DNA of 12,681 bases from Alphaproteobacteria bacterium MarineAlpha3_Bin4 (GTDB lineage Bacteria > Pseudomonadota > Alphaproteobacteria > Rhodospirillales > Casp-alpha2): contig PTLJ01000017.1 of NCBI GenBank assembly GCA_002938045.1, positions 1-12,681 of the forward strand, read 5' to 3'. A program made the translations under genes and the position numbers. Positions 6,568-12,681 of this stretch are shown one piece after another. Within the stretch, counting starts at the first letter, position 1; the number at the start of each line of letters is the position of its first letter. Below the pieces are notes generated by a model. The model was not told the DNA's origin. It was given only the letters and a program-made list of their open reading frames with translations, and made no database searches.

Positions 6568-7406
6568 TCCCTGAGCAGATCGTTGATCGAAGTCTTAGCG
6601 CGCGTTTTCTCGTCGACTTTCTTAACGATGACAGCGCAATAGAGCGACGGCGCCGGTGAGCCGTCGGCGAACGACTTGCCTGGCAGGCTGCCCGGCACCA
6701 CCACCGAGAACGCGGGTACACGGCCGTAGATAACCTCGCCCGTCTCCCGATTGACGATCTTAGTCGAGGCGCTGATGTAGACGCCCATCGACAGCACCGA
6801 ACCCTGCTCGACGACAACTCCCTCGACGACCTCCGAACGGGCACCGATGAAGCAATTGTCCTCGATGATAACCGGTTCGGCTTGCAATGGCTCCAAGACG
6901 CCGCCGATGCCAACGCCGCCCGAGAGGTGGCAGTTCTTGCCGATTTGGGCGCAGGACCCGACCGTGACCCAGGTATCGACCATAGTACCGCTATCAACAT
7001 AGGCGCCTAGATTGACGAAACTCGGCATCAAAATGACCCCGGGTGCGATATAGGCAGAACGGCGCACGACGCAGCTTGGCACGGCGCGGAACCCGGCCGC
7101 GCGGAAACGCGCATCGTCCCAGCCGGCGAATTTTGACGGCACCTTGTCAAACCACGGCGCGCTGCCTGGGCCGCCCGAAATCGGCACCATGTCCTCGATG
7201 CGAAACGACAGCAACACCGCCTTCTTGAGCCATTGATTGACGCGCCAGCCCGAGTCCATCTTTGTGGCGACCCGAGCCGCGCCCGAATCGAGCAGTTCGA
7301 GGGCGGCGTTGATAGCGTCGGGGACTTCACCCGTGGCGCTGGGACTGAGCACATCCCGGTCCTCCCAGGCGGCGTCGATAATCCGTTCGAGATCGGTGGC
7401 GTTCAT
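6564..7406 (-). CDS. dapD: tetrahydrodipicolinate N-succinyltransferase
   Basis: The enzyme transfers succinyl from succinyl-CoA to tetrahydrodipicolinate, opening the succinylase branch of diaminopimelate synthesis. It is normally a cytosolic trimer. With the ATG at 7406 it is 280 residues, close to the usual size. An N-terminal helical part (1-100) is followed by a left-handed beta-helix of hexapeptide repeats (about 110-240). Family landmarks include NLGAYVDSGTMVDTW (132-146, D138), SGGVGIGGVLEPLQA (162-176) and IGARSEVVEG (187-196, E192); D138 and E192 match the catalytic acid pair known in the family. The C-terminal SLYCAVIVKKVDEKTR (254-269) is strongly conserved. The open frame extends two codons upstream to a GTG at 7412, but that GTG lies inside the Shine-Dalgarno sequence GAGG (7415-7412), which is five bases from ATG 7406, so I prefer the ATG. 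Confidence 0.98.
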   Translation of the reverse strand: MNATDLERIIDAAWEDRDVLSPSATGEVPDAINAALELLDSGAARVATKMDSGWRVNQWLKKAVLLSFRIEDMVPISGGPGSAPWFDKVPSKFAGWDDARFRAAGFRAVPSCVVRRSAYIAPGVILMPSFVNLGAYVDSGTMVDTWVTVGSCAQIGKNCHLSGGVGIGGVLEPLQAEPVIIEDNCFIGARSEVVEGVVVEQGSVLSMGVYISASTKIVNRETGEVIYGRVPAFSVVVPGSLPGKSFADGSPAPSLYCAVIVKKVDEKTRAKTSINDLLRE

Positions 7407-7409
7407 GAA

Positions 7410-7434
7410 CACCTCAGGCGCCGCGGGAGCGGCG
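7410..7434 (-). promoter_or_regulatory. dapD ribosome binding site preceded by a G+C hairpin
   Basis: On the minus strand GAGGTG (7415-7410) precedes ATG 7406. Directly upstream CGCCGC and GCGGCG (7434-7429 and 7424-7419) form a 6-bp stem with a TCCC loop, ending four bases from the ribosome binding site. The stem may hold the leader clear or impede initiation; its role is inferred. Confidence 0.4.
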
Positions 7435-7450
7435 GTTGAAAAGGCTCCGA

Positions 7451-7479
7451 AAGATGCTTGAGCGGCGGCGGGGTGTCAA
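7451..7479 (-). promoter_or_regulatory. possible internal promoter for dapD-dapE
   Basis: In the 89-base gap between the HAD gene and dapD, the minus strand has a perfect -35 hexamer TTGACA (7479-7474). At 17-bp spacing the -10 position is CATCTT (7456-7451), only three of six matches. Alphaproteobacterial promoters often keep the -35 better than the -10, so an extra promoter is plausible but weak. Confidence 0.3.
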
Positions 7480-7495
7480 TACAGGCCGTTGCTGT

Positions 7496-8194
7496 TCACT
7501 TGGAGGTCAGATCGTCGAGCCAGTGAGCCAAATCGTCGACGACGTGGTGGATGTGTTTACCGTCTGACTGGTCGCTGCCCCATTGCGAACCGGTACGCAC
7601 CCACACCGTCGTCATGCCTAGCGCTGCCGCCGGGGCCAAGTTACGGGCGATGTCATCGACCATCACCGTTGTCGTCGGGTTGATACGGTAGCGCTCGACC
7701 AACCGGGCGTAGACAGTCGGCTCCGGTTTTGGCACGTAGTCGCTTTCGACGATGTCGAATACGGCTTCGAAGTGATGGCCGACGCCGAGTCGCGCCATCA
7801 CCCGCTGTGCGTGATCGGTCGAGCCGTTCGTAAAGATAATCTTGCGGCCGGAAAGGCGGTTGAGGGCGCGTTCCAGGGTAGGGGCCGGATTGACCGGGCT
7901 GAGTTTGATGTCGTGTACGTATTCGAGGAACTCCGCCGGATCGATGCCGTGGCGGTCCATCAAGCCGCGCATTGTGGTGCCATGCTCGTGAAAGTAAGTC
8001 TTTTGGACGCGGTAGGCGTCCTCCCATTTTAACTGCAGGTTTTCGGCGATGAAGGTGGTAATGTTGTGGTCGATCTGGTCGAACAGGTTAGACGACGCTG
8101 GATAAAGCGTATTATCGAGATCGAAGACCCAAGCATCCGCTTCGGCAAACCGGGTGGCATTGGCATCGCTGCGCGGCGGTGCGGTCGTCTCCAT
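7496..8194 (-). CDS. HAD-superfamily pyrimidine 5'-nucleotidase-like phosphatase
   Basis: This is a soluble HAD-IA hydrolase of the type annotated as pyrimidine 5'-nucleotidase, expected to dephosphorylate pyrimidine nucleotides or similar small phosphates. With the ATG at 8194 it has 232 residues. Motif I is FDLDNTLY (24-31; nucleophile D25, acid/base D27), motif II is IIFTNGS (119-125; T122), motif III is K156 in YVPKPEP (153-159), and motif IV is MVDD (178-181; D180, D181). A helical cap lies between about 32 and 110. The frame stays open to 8362, with another ATG at 8215. Neither start has a good ribosome binding site, and the added upstream residues do not look like family sequence, so the start is uncertain within 8194-8215. 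The HAD gene lies directly before dapD, as in other alphaproteobacteria from memory, and is divergent from the GGDEF gene. Confidence 0.92.
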   Translation of the reverse strand: METTAPPRSDANATRFAEADAWVFDLDNTLYPASSNLFDQIDHNITTFIAENLQLKWEDAYRVQKTYFHEHGTTMRGLMDRHGIDPAEFLEYVHDIKLSPVNPAPTLERALNRLSGRKIIFTNGSTDHAQRVMARLGVGHHFEAVFDIVESDYVPKPEPTVYARLVERYRINPTTTVMVDDIARNLAPAAALGMTTVWVRTGSQWGSDQSDGKHIHHVVDDLAHWLDDLTSK

Positions 8195-8224
8195 CGCCTT
8201 ATTTGTGGGGATCATGCCACCGGC

Positions 8225-8263
8225 TGGCAAGTTTCTTTTTGCCAACTGGGTGTGGGCCACCCA
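8225..8263. repeat. two adjacent small hairpins in the HAD/GGDEF divergent region
   Basis: TGGCAA (8225-8230) pairs with TTGCCA (8239-8244). TGGGTG (8247-8252) pairs with CACCCA (8258-8263). Both are perfect 6-bp stems with loops of eight and five bases, separated by two bases. They would lie in the leader of the minus-strand HAD transcript. Confidence 0.4.
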
Positions 8264-8370
8264 CCGTTCAATCGGAGCTAGCCGTGAGTGTAGTGATTTT
8301 CTAATATTGGCGGCGCCTAGGGAAGCGGATACTGGGTAGACCGTCCGAAACAGAGGACACAAGGTAAAGG

Positions 8371-9651
8371 ATGGCGAAAAGCAAAACTGTGGACGTTAAG
8401 ACCAAACCGCCGCTGAACGGTCACAGCAGGCTGCTCGATAACTATCCGGGACCTGCCTTATTGATGGCGGAGGATGGAACGGTAATCCACTCCAACGACA
8501 AGGGTGCAGACTTGGAAGTCCGGCTGCAAAACGGTACCGTTCCCGAAATTGTCGACTTGATCAGCATCGCCGCAGCTGAAAATGCGGTCGCTGCCGGTAC
8601 CGTCTCACTCGAGAACTCGTATAGCGAGAACGTTCTTGACGTTACTGTCGTTCCACAGGCAACCGACGACCGGCTGGTGGTTCTTGTGCGCGATTTAACC
8701 ATGGAGCGCAACCTGCGCTATATCGTCAGCACTATCCGTGGCGAATTGGACCCCCACAACATGTTGGCTGTAGCAGCCCGGGCGACGGTCCGCGTGCTCA
8801 GTGTTGCCGGGTGTCGCATCTACCGTCAGAACGAGTCCGGCGCGTTTACCATCGCCGCCGAATACGGCAATACCCAGGGACTGGATGGCCTTGACAATTG
8901 TTTGGGCGACATCAACGATAACAGCCCGGTAATTTCTATCAACATCGACTCATGGCAGGTGCTCACCGCTTCGACTAATTACCGGCAGACGATTAACGGC
9001 GCGTTCTCCATTTGGCGCCACGACAAAGGAACGCCGTGGGACGACGACCACCGGCAGCTAATCAACGAAGTCGCCAATCACCTGGGTATCACCAACGAGC
9101 AGGTCTCTAACCACGAGCGAATCCTCGCCCTTTCGAGGACCAACGGTATTACAGGGCTGCTGAACCGCCGCGCCTTCTGCGAGGAAGAACTGCCGCGTCG
9201 TTTTTCACGTCTATCACACAGTCGCCAAACCGCGGCTTTGTTCTACGTCGATATGGATAATTTTAAGCTCGTAAACGACGTTCACGGCCACCAGCGCGGC
9301 GACGACGCAATCCTTTTCCTGCGCGACATGTTGATCAAGTTTTCCCGTCCCGGTGATGTTATCGCCCGACTTGGCGGTGACGAATTTGCCATGTGGCTCG
9401 ACGGCGTGACGCTCGAGGTGACCAAGAGCCGGGCCGAGGCGTTGATCAAGGCGAGCAGGGAAATGCAACAGTTTTCTGGCTCGGAAGAGAAGCCGCTTGG
9501 GCTCTCGGTTGGTGTCGCGGTCTACGATCCGGACTTTGGCGAGGAACCGGAAGAAATGCTCGCTCGCGCCGATGCCGCTATGTATGTCGTTAAAAAAGCC
9601 GGCAAAGGCGGTTATCATTTGGCGCCATTGCCGGAACCGAAATCCGGCTAA
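8371..9651 (+). CDS. diguanylate cyclase with PAS-like and GAF-like sensor regions
   Basis: This 426-residue protein should make cyclic di-GMP from two GTP. The C-terminal GGDEF domain (about 252-416) contains NGITGLLNRRAF (258-269), the metal-binding D294 in FYVDMDNFK (291-299), HGHQRGDD (305-312) and an intact active-site GGDEF at 335-339. An allosteric inhibition site RxxD (R326-D329, RPGD) sits at the canonical distance from the signature, so product inhibition is expected. Upstream, residues 20-110 look like a PAS fold (PGPALLMAEDGTVIHSN) and 115-245 like a GAF domain (DPHNMLAVAARATVRVLSVAGCRIY); the input ligand is unknown. No membrane segment is visible, so it is cytosolic. AAGGT (8361-8365) precedes ATG 8371 at five bases. 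It is divergent from the HAD gene and convergent with argB, and no EAL phosphodiesterase is nearby. Confidence 0.95.
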   Translation: MAKSKTVDVKTKPPLNGHSRLLDNYPGPALLMAEDGTVIHSNDKGADLEVRLQNGTVPEIVDLISIAAAENAVAAGTVSLENSYSENVLDVTVVPQATDDRLVVLVRDLTMERNLRYIVSTIRGELDPHNMLAVAARATVRVLSVAGCRIYRQNESGAFTIAAEYGNTQGLDGLDNCLGDINDNSPVISINIDSWQVLTASTNYRQTINGAFSIWRHDKGTPWDDDHRQLINEVANHLGITNEQVSNHERILALSRTNGITGLLNRRAFCEEELPRRFSRLSHSRQTAALFYVDMDNFKLVNDVHGHQRGDDAILFLRDMLIKFSRPGDVIARLGGDEFAMWLDGVTLEVTKSRAEALIKASREMQQFSGSEEKPLGLSVGVAVYDPDFGEEPEEMLARADAAMYVVKKAGKGGYHLAPLPEPKSG

Positions 9652-9680
9652 AGTCGTTGATTGCACCTAAGCTGTAGGAT

Positions 9681-9710
9681 TGCCGGCCAAGGAAAGAGAA
9701 AGGGCCAGCA
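9681..9710. repeat. imperfect hairpin between the convergent GGDEF and argB genes
   Basis: TGCCGGCC (9681-9688) pairs with GGCCAGCA (9703-9710) at seven of eight positions around a 14-base purine-rich loop. It sits 30 bases past the cyclase stop in the 167-base convergent gap. There is no U-tract on either side, so it is a weak candidate for a shared termination region. Confidence 0.3.
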
Positions 9711-9818
9711 GGACAGTGGATGATGATGCGGATCAATGGGCTGTGAGGTGACGAAGACGCTGGTAGGCCACGGCAACCCCAAGGTTCGCGCCGTCCTCGC
9801 CCAACCCGAGCCGCTGGC

Positions 9819-10727
9819 TCAGGCCTTGATGATCTGCGTACCGACGCCGCCCCTCGTGAATAGCTCAATTAGGATCGCGTGGGGCACACGGCCATCAATG
9901 ATGGTCGCCGCCTCGACACCTGCGTTGAGCGCCTTGAGACAGGTTTCAACCTTGGGAATCATACCACCCTCTATGGTGCCGGCTTCAATCGCCGCCTGAG
10001 CCTCGGCGGCGGTTATCTCAGGTACCACCTTGCCGTCCTTGCCAAGCACCCCGACGACGTCCGTCAAAATGTAGAGCCGAGCGGCGGCGGCAGCCGAGGC
10101 GATAGCGCCAGCTGCGGTGTCGGCGTTGATGTTGAGGGTCTCGCCCTTCGGCCCGACGCCGATCGGAGCGATCACCGGCGTGATGTCGGAATTATCGAAA
10201 CAGGACAGAATATGCGGATCGACCTGCCGTGGCTCGCCGACTAAGCCGAGATCAAGGACTTTCTCAATGTTGGATTCCGGATCGCGTGTGGTGCGCGTCA
10301 GCTTGTCGGCCTGGATTAGGCGGCTGTCCTTGCCCGACAGTCCCGCCGCTCTCCCGCCCGCCTCATTGATGTTGGAGACGATCTGCTTGTTGATGGTGCC
10401 GGACAGTACCATCTCGACGACCTCCACCGTCACTTCGTCGGTGACCCGATGGCCGTCGACAAACTCACTCTGGACTCCGAGTCGTTCGAGCATGGCGCCG
10501 ATCTGCGGTCCCCCGCCATGGACGACAATTGGATTGATACCCACCTGGCGCAGCAACACTATGTCGCGGGCGAACAGCCGAGACAAATCTGGGTCTCCCA
10601 TCGAATGGCCGCCGTATTTAACGACGATGGTACTACCCGCGTGGCGCCGCATGTATGGTAGCGCCTCTGATAACACGCGCGCTTCGGCCACCCAGGTTTC
10701 CGCGTAATCGTTTGATTCTTCAGTCAT
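9819..10727 (-). CDS. argB: acetylglutamate kinase
   Basis: ArgB phosphorylates N-acetyl-L-glutamate with ATP, the second step of arginine synthesis, in the cytosol. From ATG 10727 it has 302 residues. Amino-acid-kinase landmarks are KYGGHSMGD (37-45; K37), the substrate glycine loop VVHGGGPQIG (68-77), GHRVTD (92-97; R94), LNINADTAAG (198-207), LTDVVGVL (221-228) and EGGMIPK (253-259; K259). An N-terminal helix of about 30 residues (including SEALPYMRRHAG) precedes the first strand, as in the arginine-inhibited hexameric enzymes, so feedback inhibition is likely. The frame extends four codons to a TTG at 10739, but that codon abuts the only purine stretch (CTAGG) and homologues begin nearer ATG 10727. 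The gene starts 22 bases after the engB stop and is probably in its operon. Confidence 0.97.
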   Translation of the reverse strand: MTEESNDYAETWVAEARVLSEALPYMRRHAGSTIVVKYGGHSMGDPDLSRLFARDIVLLRQVGINPIVVHGGGPQIGAMLERLGVQSEFVDGHRVTDEVTVEVVEMVLSGTINKQIVSNINEAGGRAAGLSGKDSRLIQADKLTRTTRDPESNIEKVLDLGLVGEPRQVDPHILSCFDNSDITPVIAPIGVGPKGETLNINADTAAGAIASAAAAARLYILTDVVGVLGKDGKVVPEITAAEAQAAIEAGTIEGGMIPKVETCLKALNAGVEAATIIDGRVPHAILIELFTRGGVGTQIIKA

Positions 10728-10749
10728 AACGGATGACAACCTAGCCTAG

Positions 10750-11409
10750 TTACTGGGGCGGGGCTAGCGCCGCAAGGACAGCCCTGAGTTGATCGATGCC
10801 ACGCCCCATGCGGCTCGAGGTGGCAATAATCACCGGGTGCGCAGCGGGGTGATCAGCAAGCTCGCCGGCGGTCGCATCCAGCAGCTTGGCGAGTACACCA
10901 TCACCGATCTTGTCGCATTTGGTCAACACCACCTGGTAGACTTGGGCGGCGGCATCGAGCATGGTGAAAACGCCCCGATCGGAGTCCTTGATGCCGTGTC
11001 GGGCGTCGACGAGGACGCAGATCCGGCGTAGGTTTACACGGCCCGCCAGGTAGGCCTCGACCAGGCCGGTCCACTGTCGGACCTGGTCCTTCGGCGCGCG
11101 GGCGTAGCCGTACCCCGGCAAATCGGCCAGCATCAAGCGCCCGCCGAGATCGAAGAAGTTGACCTCGCGTGTACGACCCGGTGTTTTGGAGATCCTAGCT
11201 AGCGCTTTGTGACCTACGATGGCGTTGATCAAGCTTGATTTGCCGACGTTGGAGCGGCCCGCGAAAGCGATTTCCAATAGGCTACTTTCCGGCACCTGTT
11301 CGAGGTGTGCGCAGCCGATCACAAAATTGCATGGCTGGCGGAACAACCAACGGCCGTGTTCTAGGCCCGCGTCGTCAATCTGGTTTTCGTCGAAACCGGG
11401 AGCCGCCAT
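10750..11409 (-). CDS. engB: ribosome biogenesis GTP-binding protein EngB (YihA/YsxC)
   Basis: This 219-residue TrmE-Era-EngA-EngB-family GTPase acts in late assembly of the 50S subunit and is usually essential. All G motifs are present: G1 GRSNVGKS (51-58), G2 around PGRT (77-80), G3 DLPG (96-99) followed by YGYARAP (100-106), G4 TKCD (163-166) and G5 ATSS (196-199). The family segment VDARHGIKDSD (134-144) is intact. The N-terminus of about 45 residues before the first strand is somewhat longer than in E. coli and typical of alphaproteobacteria. The start is well supported: GGGGGA lies five bases upstream of ATG 11409. The gene begins 30 bases after the yidC stop and ends 22 bases before argB, so the three genes form one transcription unit. 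Confidence 0.97.
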   Translation of the reverse strand: MAAPGFDENQIDDAGLEHGRWLFRQPCNFVIGCAHLEQVPESSLLEIAFAGRSNVGKSSLINAIVGHKALARISKTPGRTREVNFFDLGGRLMLADLPGYGYARAPKDQVRQWTGLVEAYLAGRVNLRRICVLVDARHGIKDSDRGVFTMLDAAAQVYQVVLTKCDKIGDGVLAKLLDATAGELADHPAAHPVIIATSSRMGRGIDQLRAVLAALAPPQ

Positions 11410-11439
11410 GATTATCCCCCGTCTGAGGCTGGTGCACGG

Positions 11440-12681
11440 TTACCGGAGCGCCTCTTTCACATTGATGCCCATGCGCCGCATGATGACCCACTGCTGCAGC
11501 ATGGAGAGCAGGTTATTCCACGCCCAATAAATCACCAGGCCGGCCGGGAACCGGGCCAGCAGGAAGGTGAACATGATTGGCAGAAACAGGAAGATCTTGG
11601 CCTGCACCGGATCAGTTGGCTGCGGGTTGAGCTTTTGTTGCAGGAACATGGTGATGCCCATGAGCAGCGGCCAGACGCCGATCATCAGGAATTCGGGCGG
11701 CGTCCAAGGGAGCACACCGAATAGGTTGAACACCGTCGTTGGATCTGGCGCCGACAGGTCTTGAATCCAGCCGAAGAACGGCGCGTGGCGCATCTCGATG
11801 GTTACGAATAGTACCTTGTAAAGCGCAAAGAAAACTGGAATCTGAACCACGATCGGCAGGCAGCCGGACGCCGGGTTGACCTTCTCGCGTTTGTAGAGAG
11901 CCATCATTTCCTGGTTCAGCTTGACCTTGTCGTCACCGAACCGTTCACGCATCTTTGTCATCTCCGGCTGTAACTTTTTCATCTTGCTCATCGATGTGTA
12001 AGACTTGTTAGCGAGCGGGAAGAAGGCGAGCTTGATGACGACCGTCAGCAGTAGGATAGCGAGGCCGAGGTTGAAGACATGGTCATTAATCCAAAGCAGC
12101 GAATAGAAGATTGGCTTGGTCAGGAAATAGAACCAGCCCCAGTCGATCGCCAATTCGAATCGGTCAATGCCATAAGCTTTCTCGTAACCGTCCATCAGCA
12201 GCACTTCCTTGGCGCCGGTGAACAAATGGTTGCGGGTTTCGACGCCGCCGCCCGCGGGCGCCACCAGCTTCGGCCCCCGGTAATCGACCTGGTACTTGTC
12301 GACGCCGCTGGCGATGCGGTGCAGAAAGCGGCTGGTCGTCGTCGTTGTCTGGTCCGGGATCAGCGCTGCAAGCCAATACTTATCCGTGATGCCGAGCCAG
12401 CCGCCAGTTGATCTCTGCTCAATCAACCCCGTTTCCTGGAGGTCGTCGTAGTCGATCTCGCTTAGCGTGCCGTCGAAGACCCCGAGCAAGCCTTCATGAA
12501 GGATATAGAATCCCGTCGTCTCGGGCGTGCCGCGCCTCGAAATCAAGCCGTAGGGATGTACGGCCACGGCTCTCGGCCCGTTGTTCGCGAGCCGCTGGGT
12601 GATCGACACCATATAGTTGTCATCGATGGCGTAGGTGCGATGGAAGACGAGCCCATCGCCGTTGTCCCAACTGAGCGTCAC
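11440..12681 (-). CDS. yidC: membrane protein insertase YidC (5' end outside window)
   Basis: YidC inserts and folds inner-membrane proteins alone or with SecYEG. The last 413 codons are visible; perhaps 150-200 N-terminal residues (first membrane segment and start of the periplasmic domain) lie beyond the window. In visible numbering, the periplasmic beta-domain runs to about 180. It is followed by the Oxa1-type core: first core helix around 200-222 with a groove positive charge at K217 (VVIKLAFFPL), the cytoplasmic coiled region MSKMKKLQPEMTKMRERFG (231-249), NPASGCLPIVVQIPVFFALYK (269-289) and later helices around 331-348, 363-377 and 379-398. A short basic tail (RRMGINVKEALR) ends the protein, with no ribosome-binding extension. 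In most bacteria yidC follows rpmH and rnpA, which would lie to the right of the window. Confidence 0.98.
   Translation of the reverse strand: MTLSWDNGDGLVFHRTYAIDDNYMVSITQRLANNGPRAVAVHPYGLISRRGTPETTGFYILHEGLLGVFDGTLSEIDYDDLQETGLIEQRSTGGWLGITDKYWLAALIPDQTTTTTSRFLHRIASGVDKYQVDYRGPKLVAPAGGGVETRNHLFTGAKEVLLMDGYEKAYGIDRFELAIDWGWFYFLTKPIFYSLLWINDHVFNLGLAILLLTVVIKLAFFPLANKSYTSMSKMKKLQPEMTKMRERFGDDKVKLNQEMMALYKREKVNPASGCLPIVVQIPVFFALYKVLFVTIEMRHAPFFGWIQDLSAPDPTTVFNLFGVLPWTPPEFLMIGVWPLLMGITMFLQQKLNPQPTDPVQAKIFLFLPIMFTFLLARFPAGLVIYWAWNNLLSMLQQWVIMRRMGINVKEALR

Noticed and set aside
7404..7412. GTG at 7412 as dapD start
   Set aside because: It lies inside the Shine-Dalgarno sequence that serves ATG 7406.
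8195..8362. N-terminal extension of the HAD protein to an ATG at 8362
   Set aside because: The extra residues look like translated leader DNA with tandem hairpins, lack family similarity, and would fill almost the whole divergent promoter region.
9808..9820. GAGCC/GGCTC hairpin overlapping the argB stop as a terminator
   Set aside because: Only five pairs, a 3-base loop and no U-tract on either strand.
10725..10739. TTG at 10739 as argB start
   Set aside because: The only purine-rich stretch abuts it with no spacing, and ATG 10727 gives the usual N-terminus.
12013..12042. Lysine instead of the YidC groove arginine as a loss of function
   Set aside because: Charge is conserved, and lysine at this position is, to my knowledge, common in alphaproteobacterial YidC.
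1..12681. CRISPR arrays, rRNA or complete tRNA genes, insertion sequences
   Set aside because: No regularly spaced repeats, no cloverleaf-forming sequence with proper arms, and no transposase or integrase motif was seen on either strand.

Overview
The window looks like a chromosomal piece of an alphaproteobacterium, most likely Rhodospirillales-like. The minus strand carries the order yidC - engB - argB - (pyrimidine 5'-nucleotidase-like HAD gene) - dapD - dapE, which I recall as a recurrent alphaproteobacterial arrangement, and the protein sequences fit. The core genes are G+C-rich. The FkbM gene and the long gaps on the left are visibly A+T-richer.

Layout. Bases 2-82 may hold the last 26 codons of an unidentified plus-strand gene. 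An FkbM-family methyltransferase follows (195-1217, plus), then a 455-base gap with a strong hairpin bracketed by an 11-bp inverted repeat. Next are a PLP-dependent threonine synthase-like gene (1673-2911, plus), a 462-base A+T-rich gap with several inverted repeats, and a CPA1-type Na+/H+ antiporter (3374-4624, plus) that ends in a long stem-loop and a terminator-like hairpin. From 4841 rightwards the minus strand dominates. In transcription order it reads yidC (5' end outside the window), engB, argB, HAD hydrolase, dapD, dapE and a small unknown membrane protein. One plus-strand gene, a PAS/GAF/GGDEF diguanylate cyclase (8371-9651), sits between argB and the HAD gene.

How the genes work together. 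DapD and DapE catalyse two steps of the succinylase route to meso-diaminopimelate and lysine. Their genes overlap by 4 nt, and dapE overlaps the unknown membrane-protein gene by 1 nt, so the three are almost certainly co-translated. ArgB is the committed kinase of arginine synthesis. EngB (ribosome assembly GTPase) and YidC (membrane insertase) are housekeeping. The threonine synthase-like gene and the antiporter look like independent units.

Most of the window is ordinary core metabolism and I see no clear new defence, mobile or biosynthetic system. The points most worth a second look are the diguanylate cyclase placed against the flow of the cluster, the uncharacterised membrane protein coupled to dapE, the A+T-rich FkbM region with its inverted repeats, and an 8-G run inside a conserved antiporter motif.
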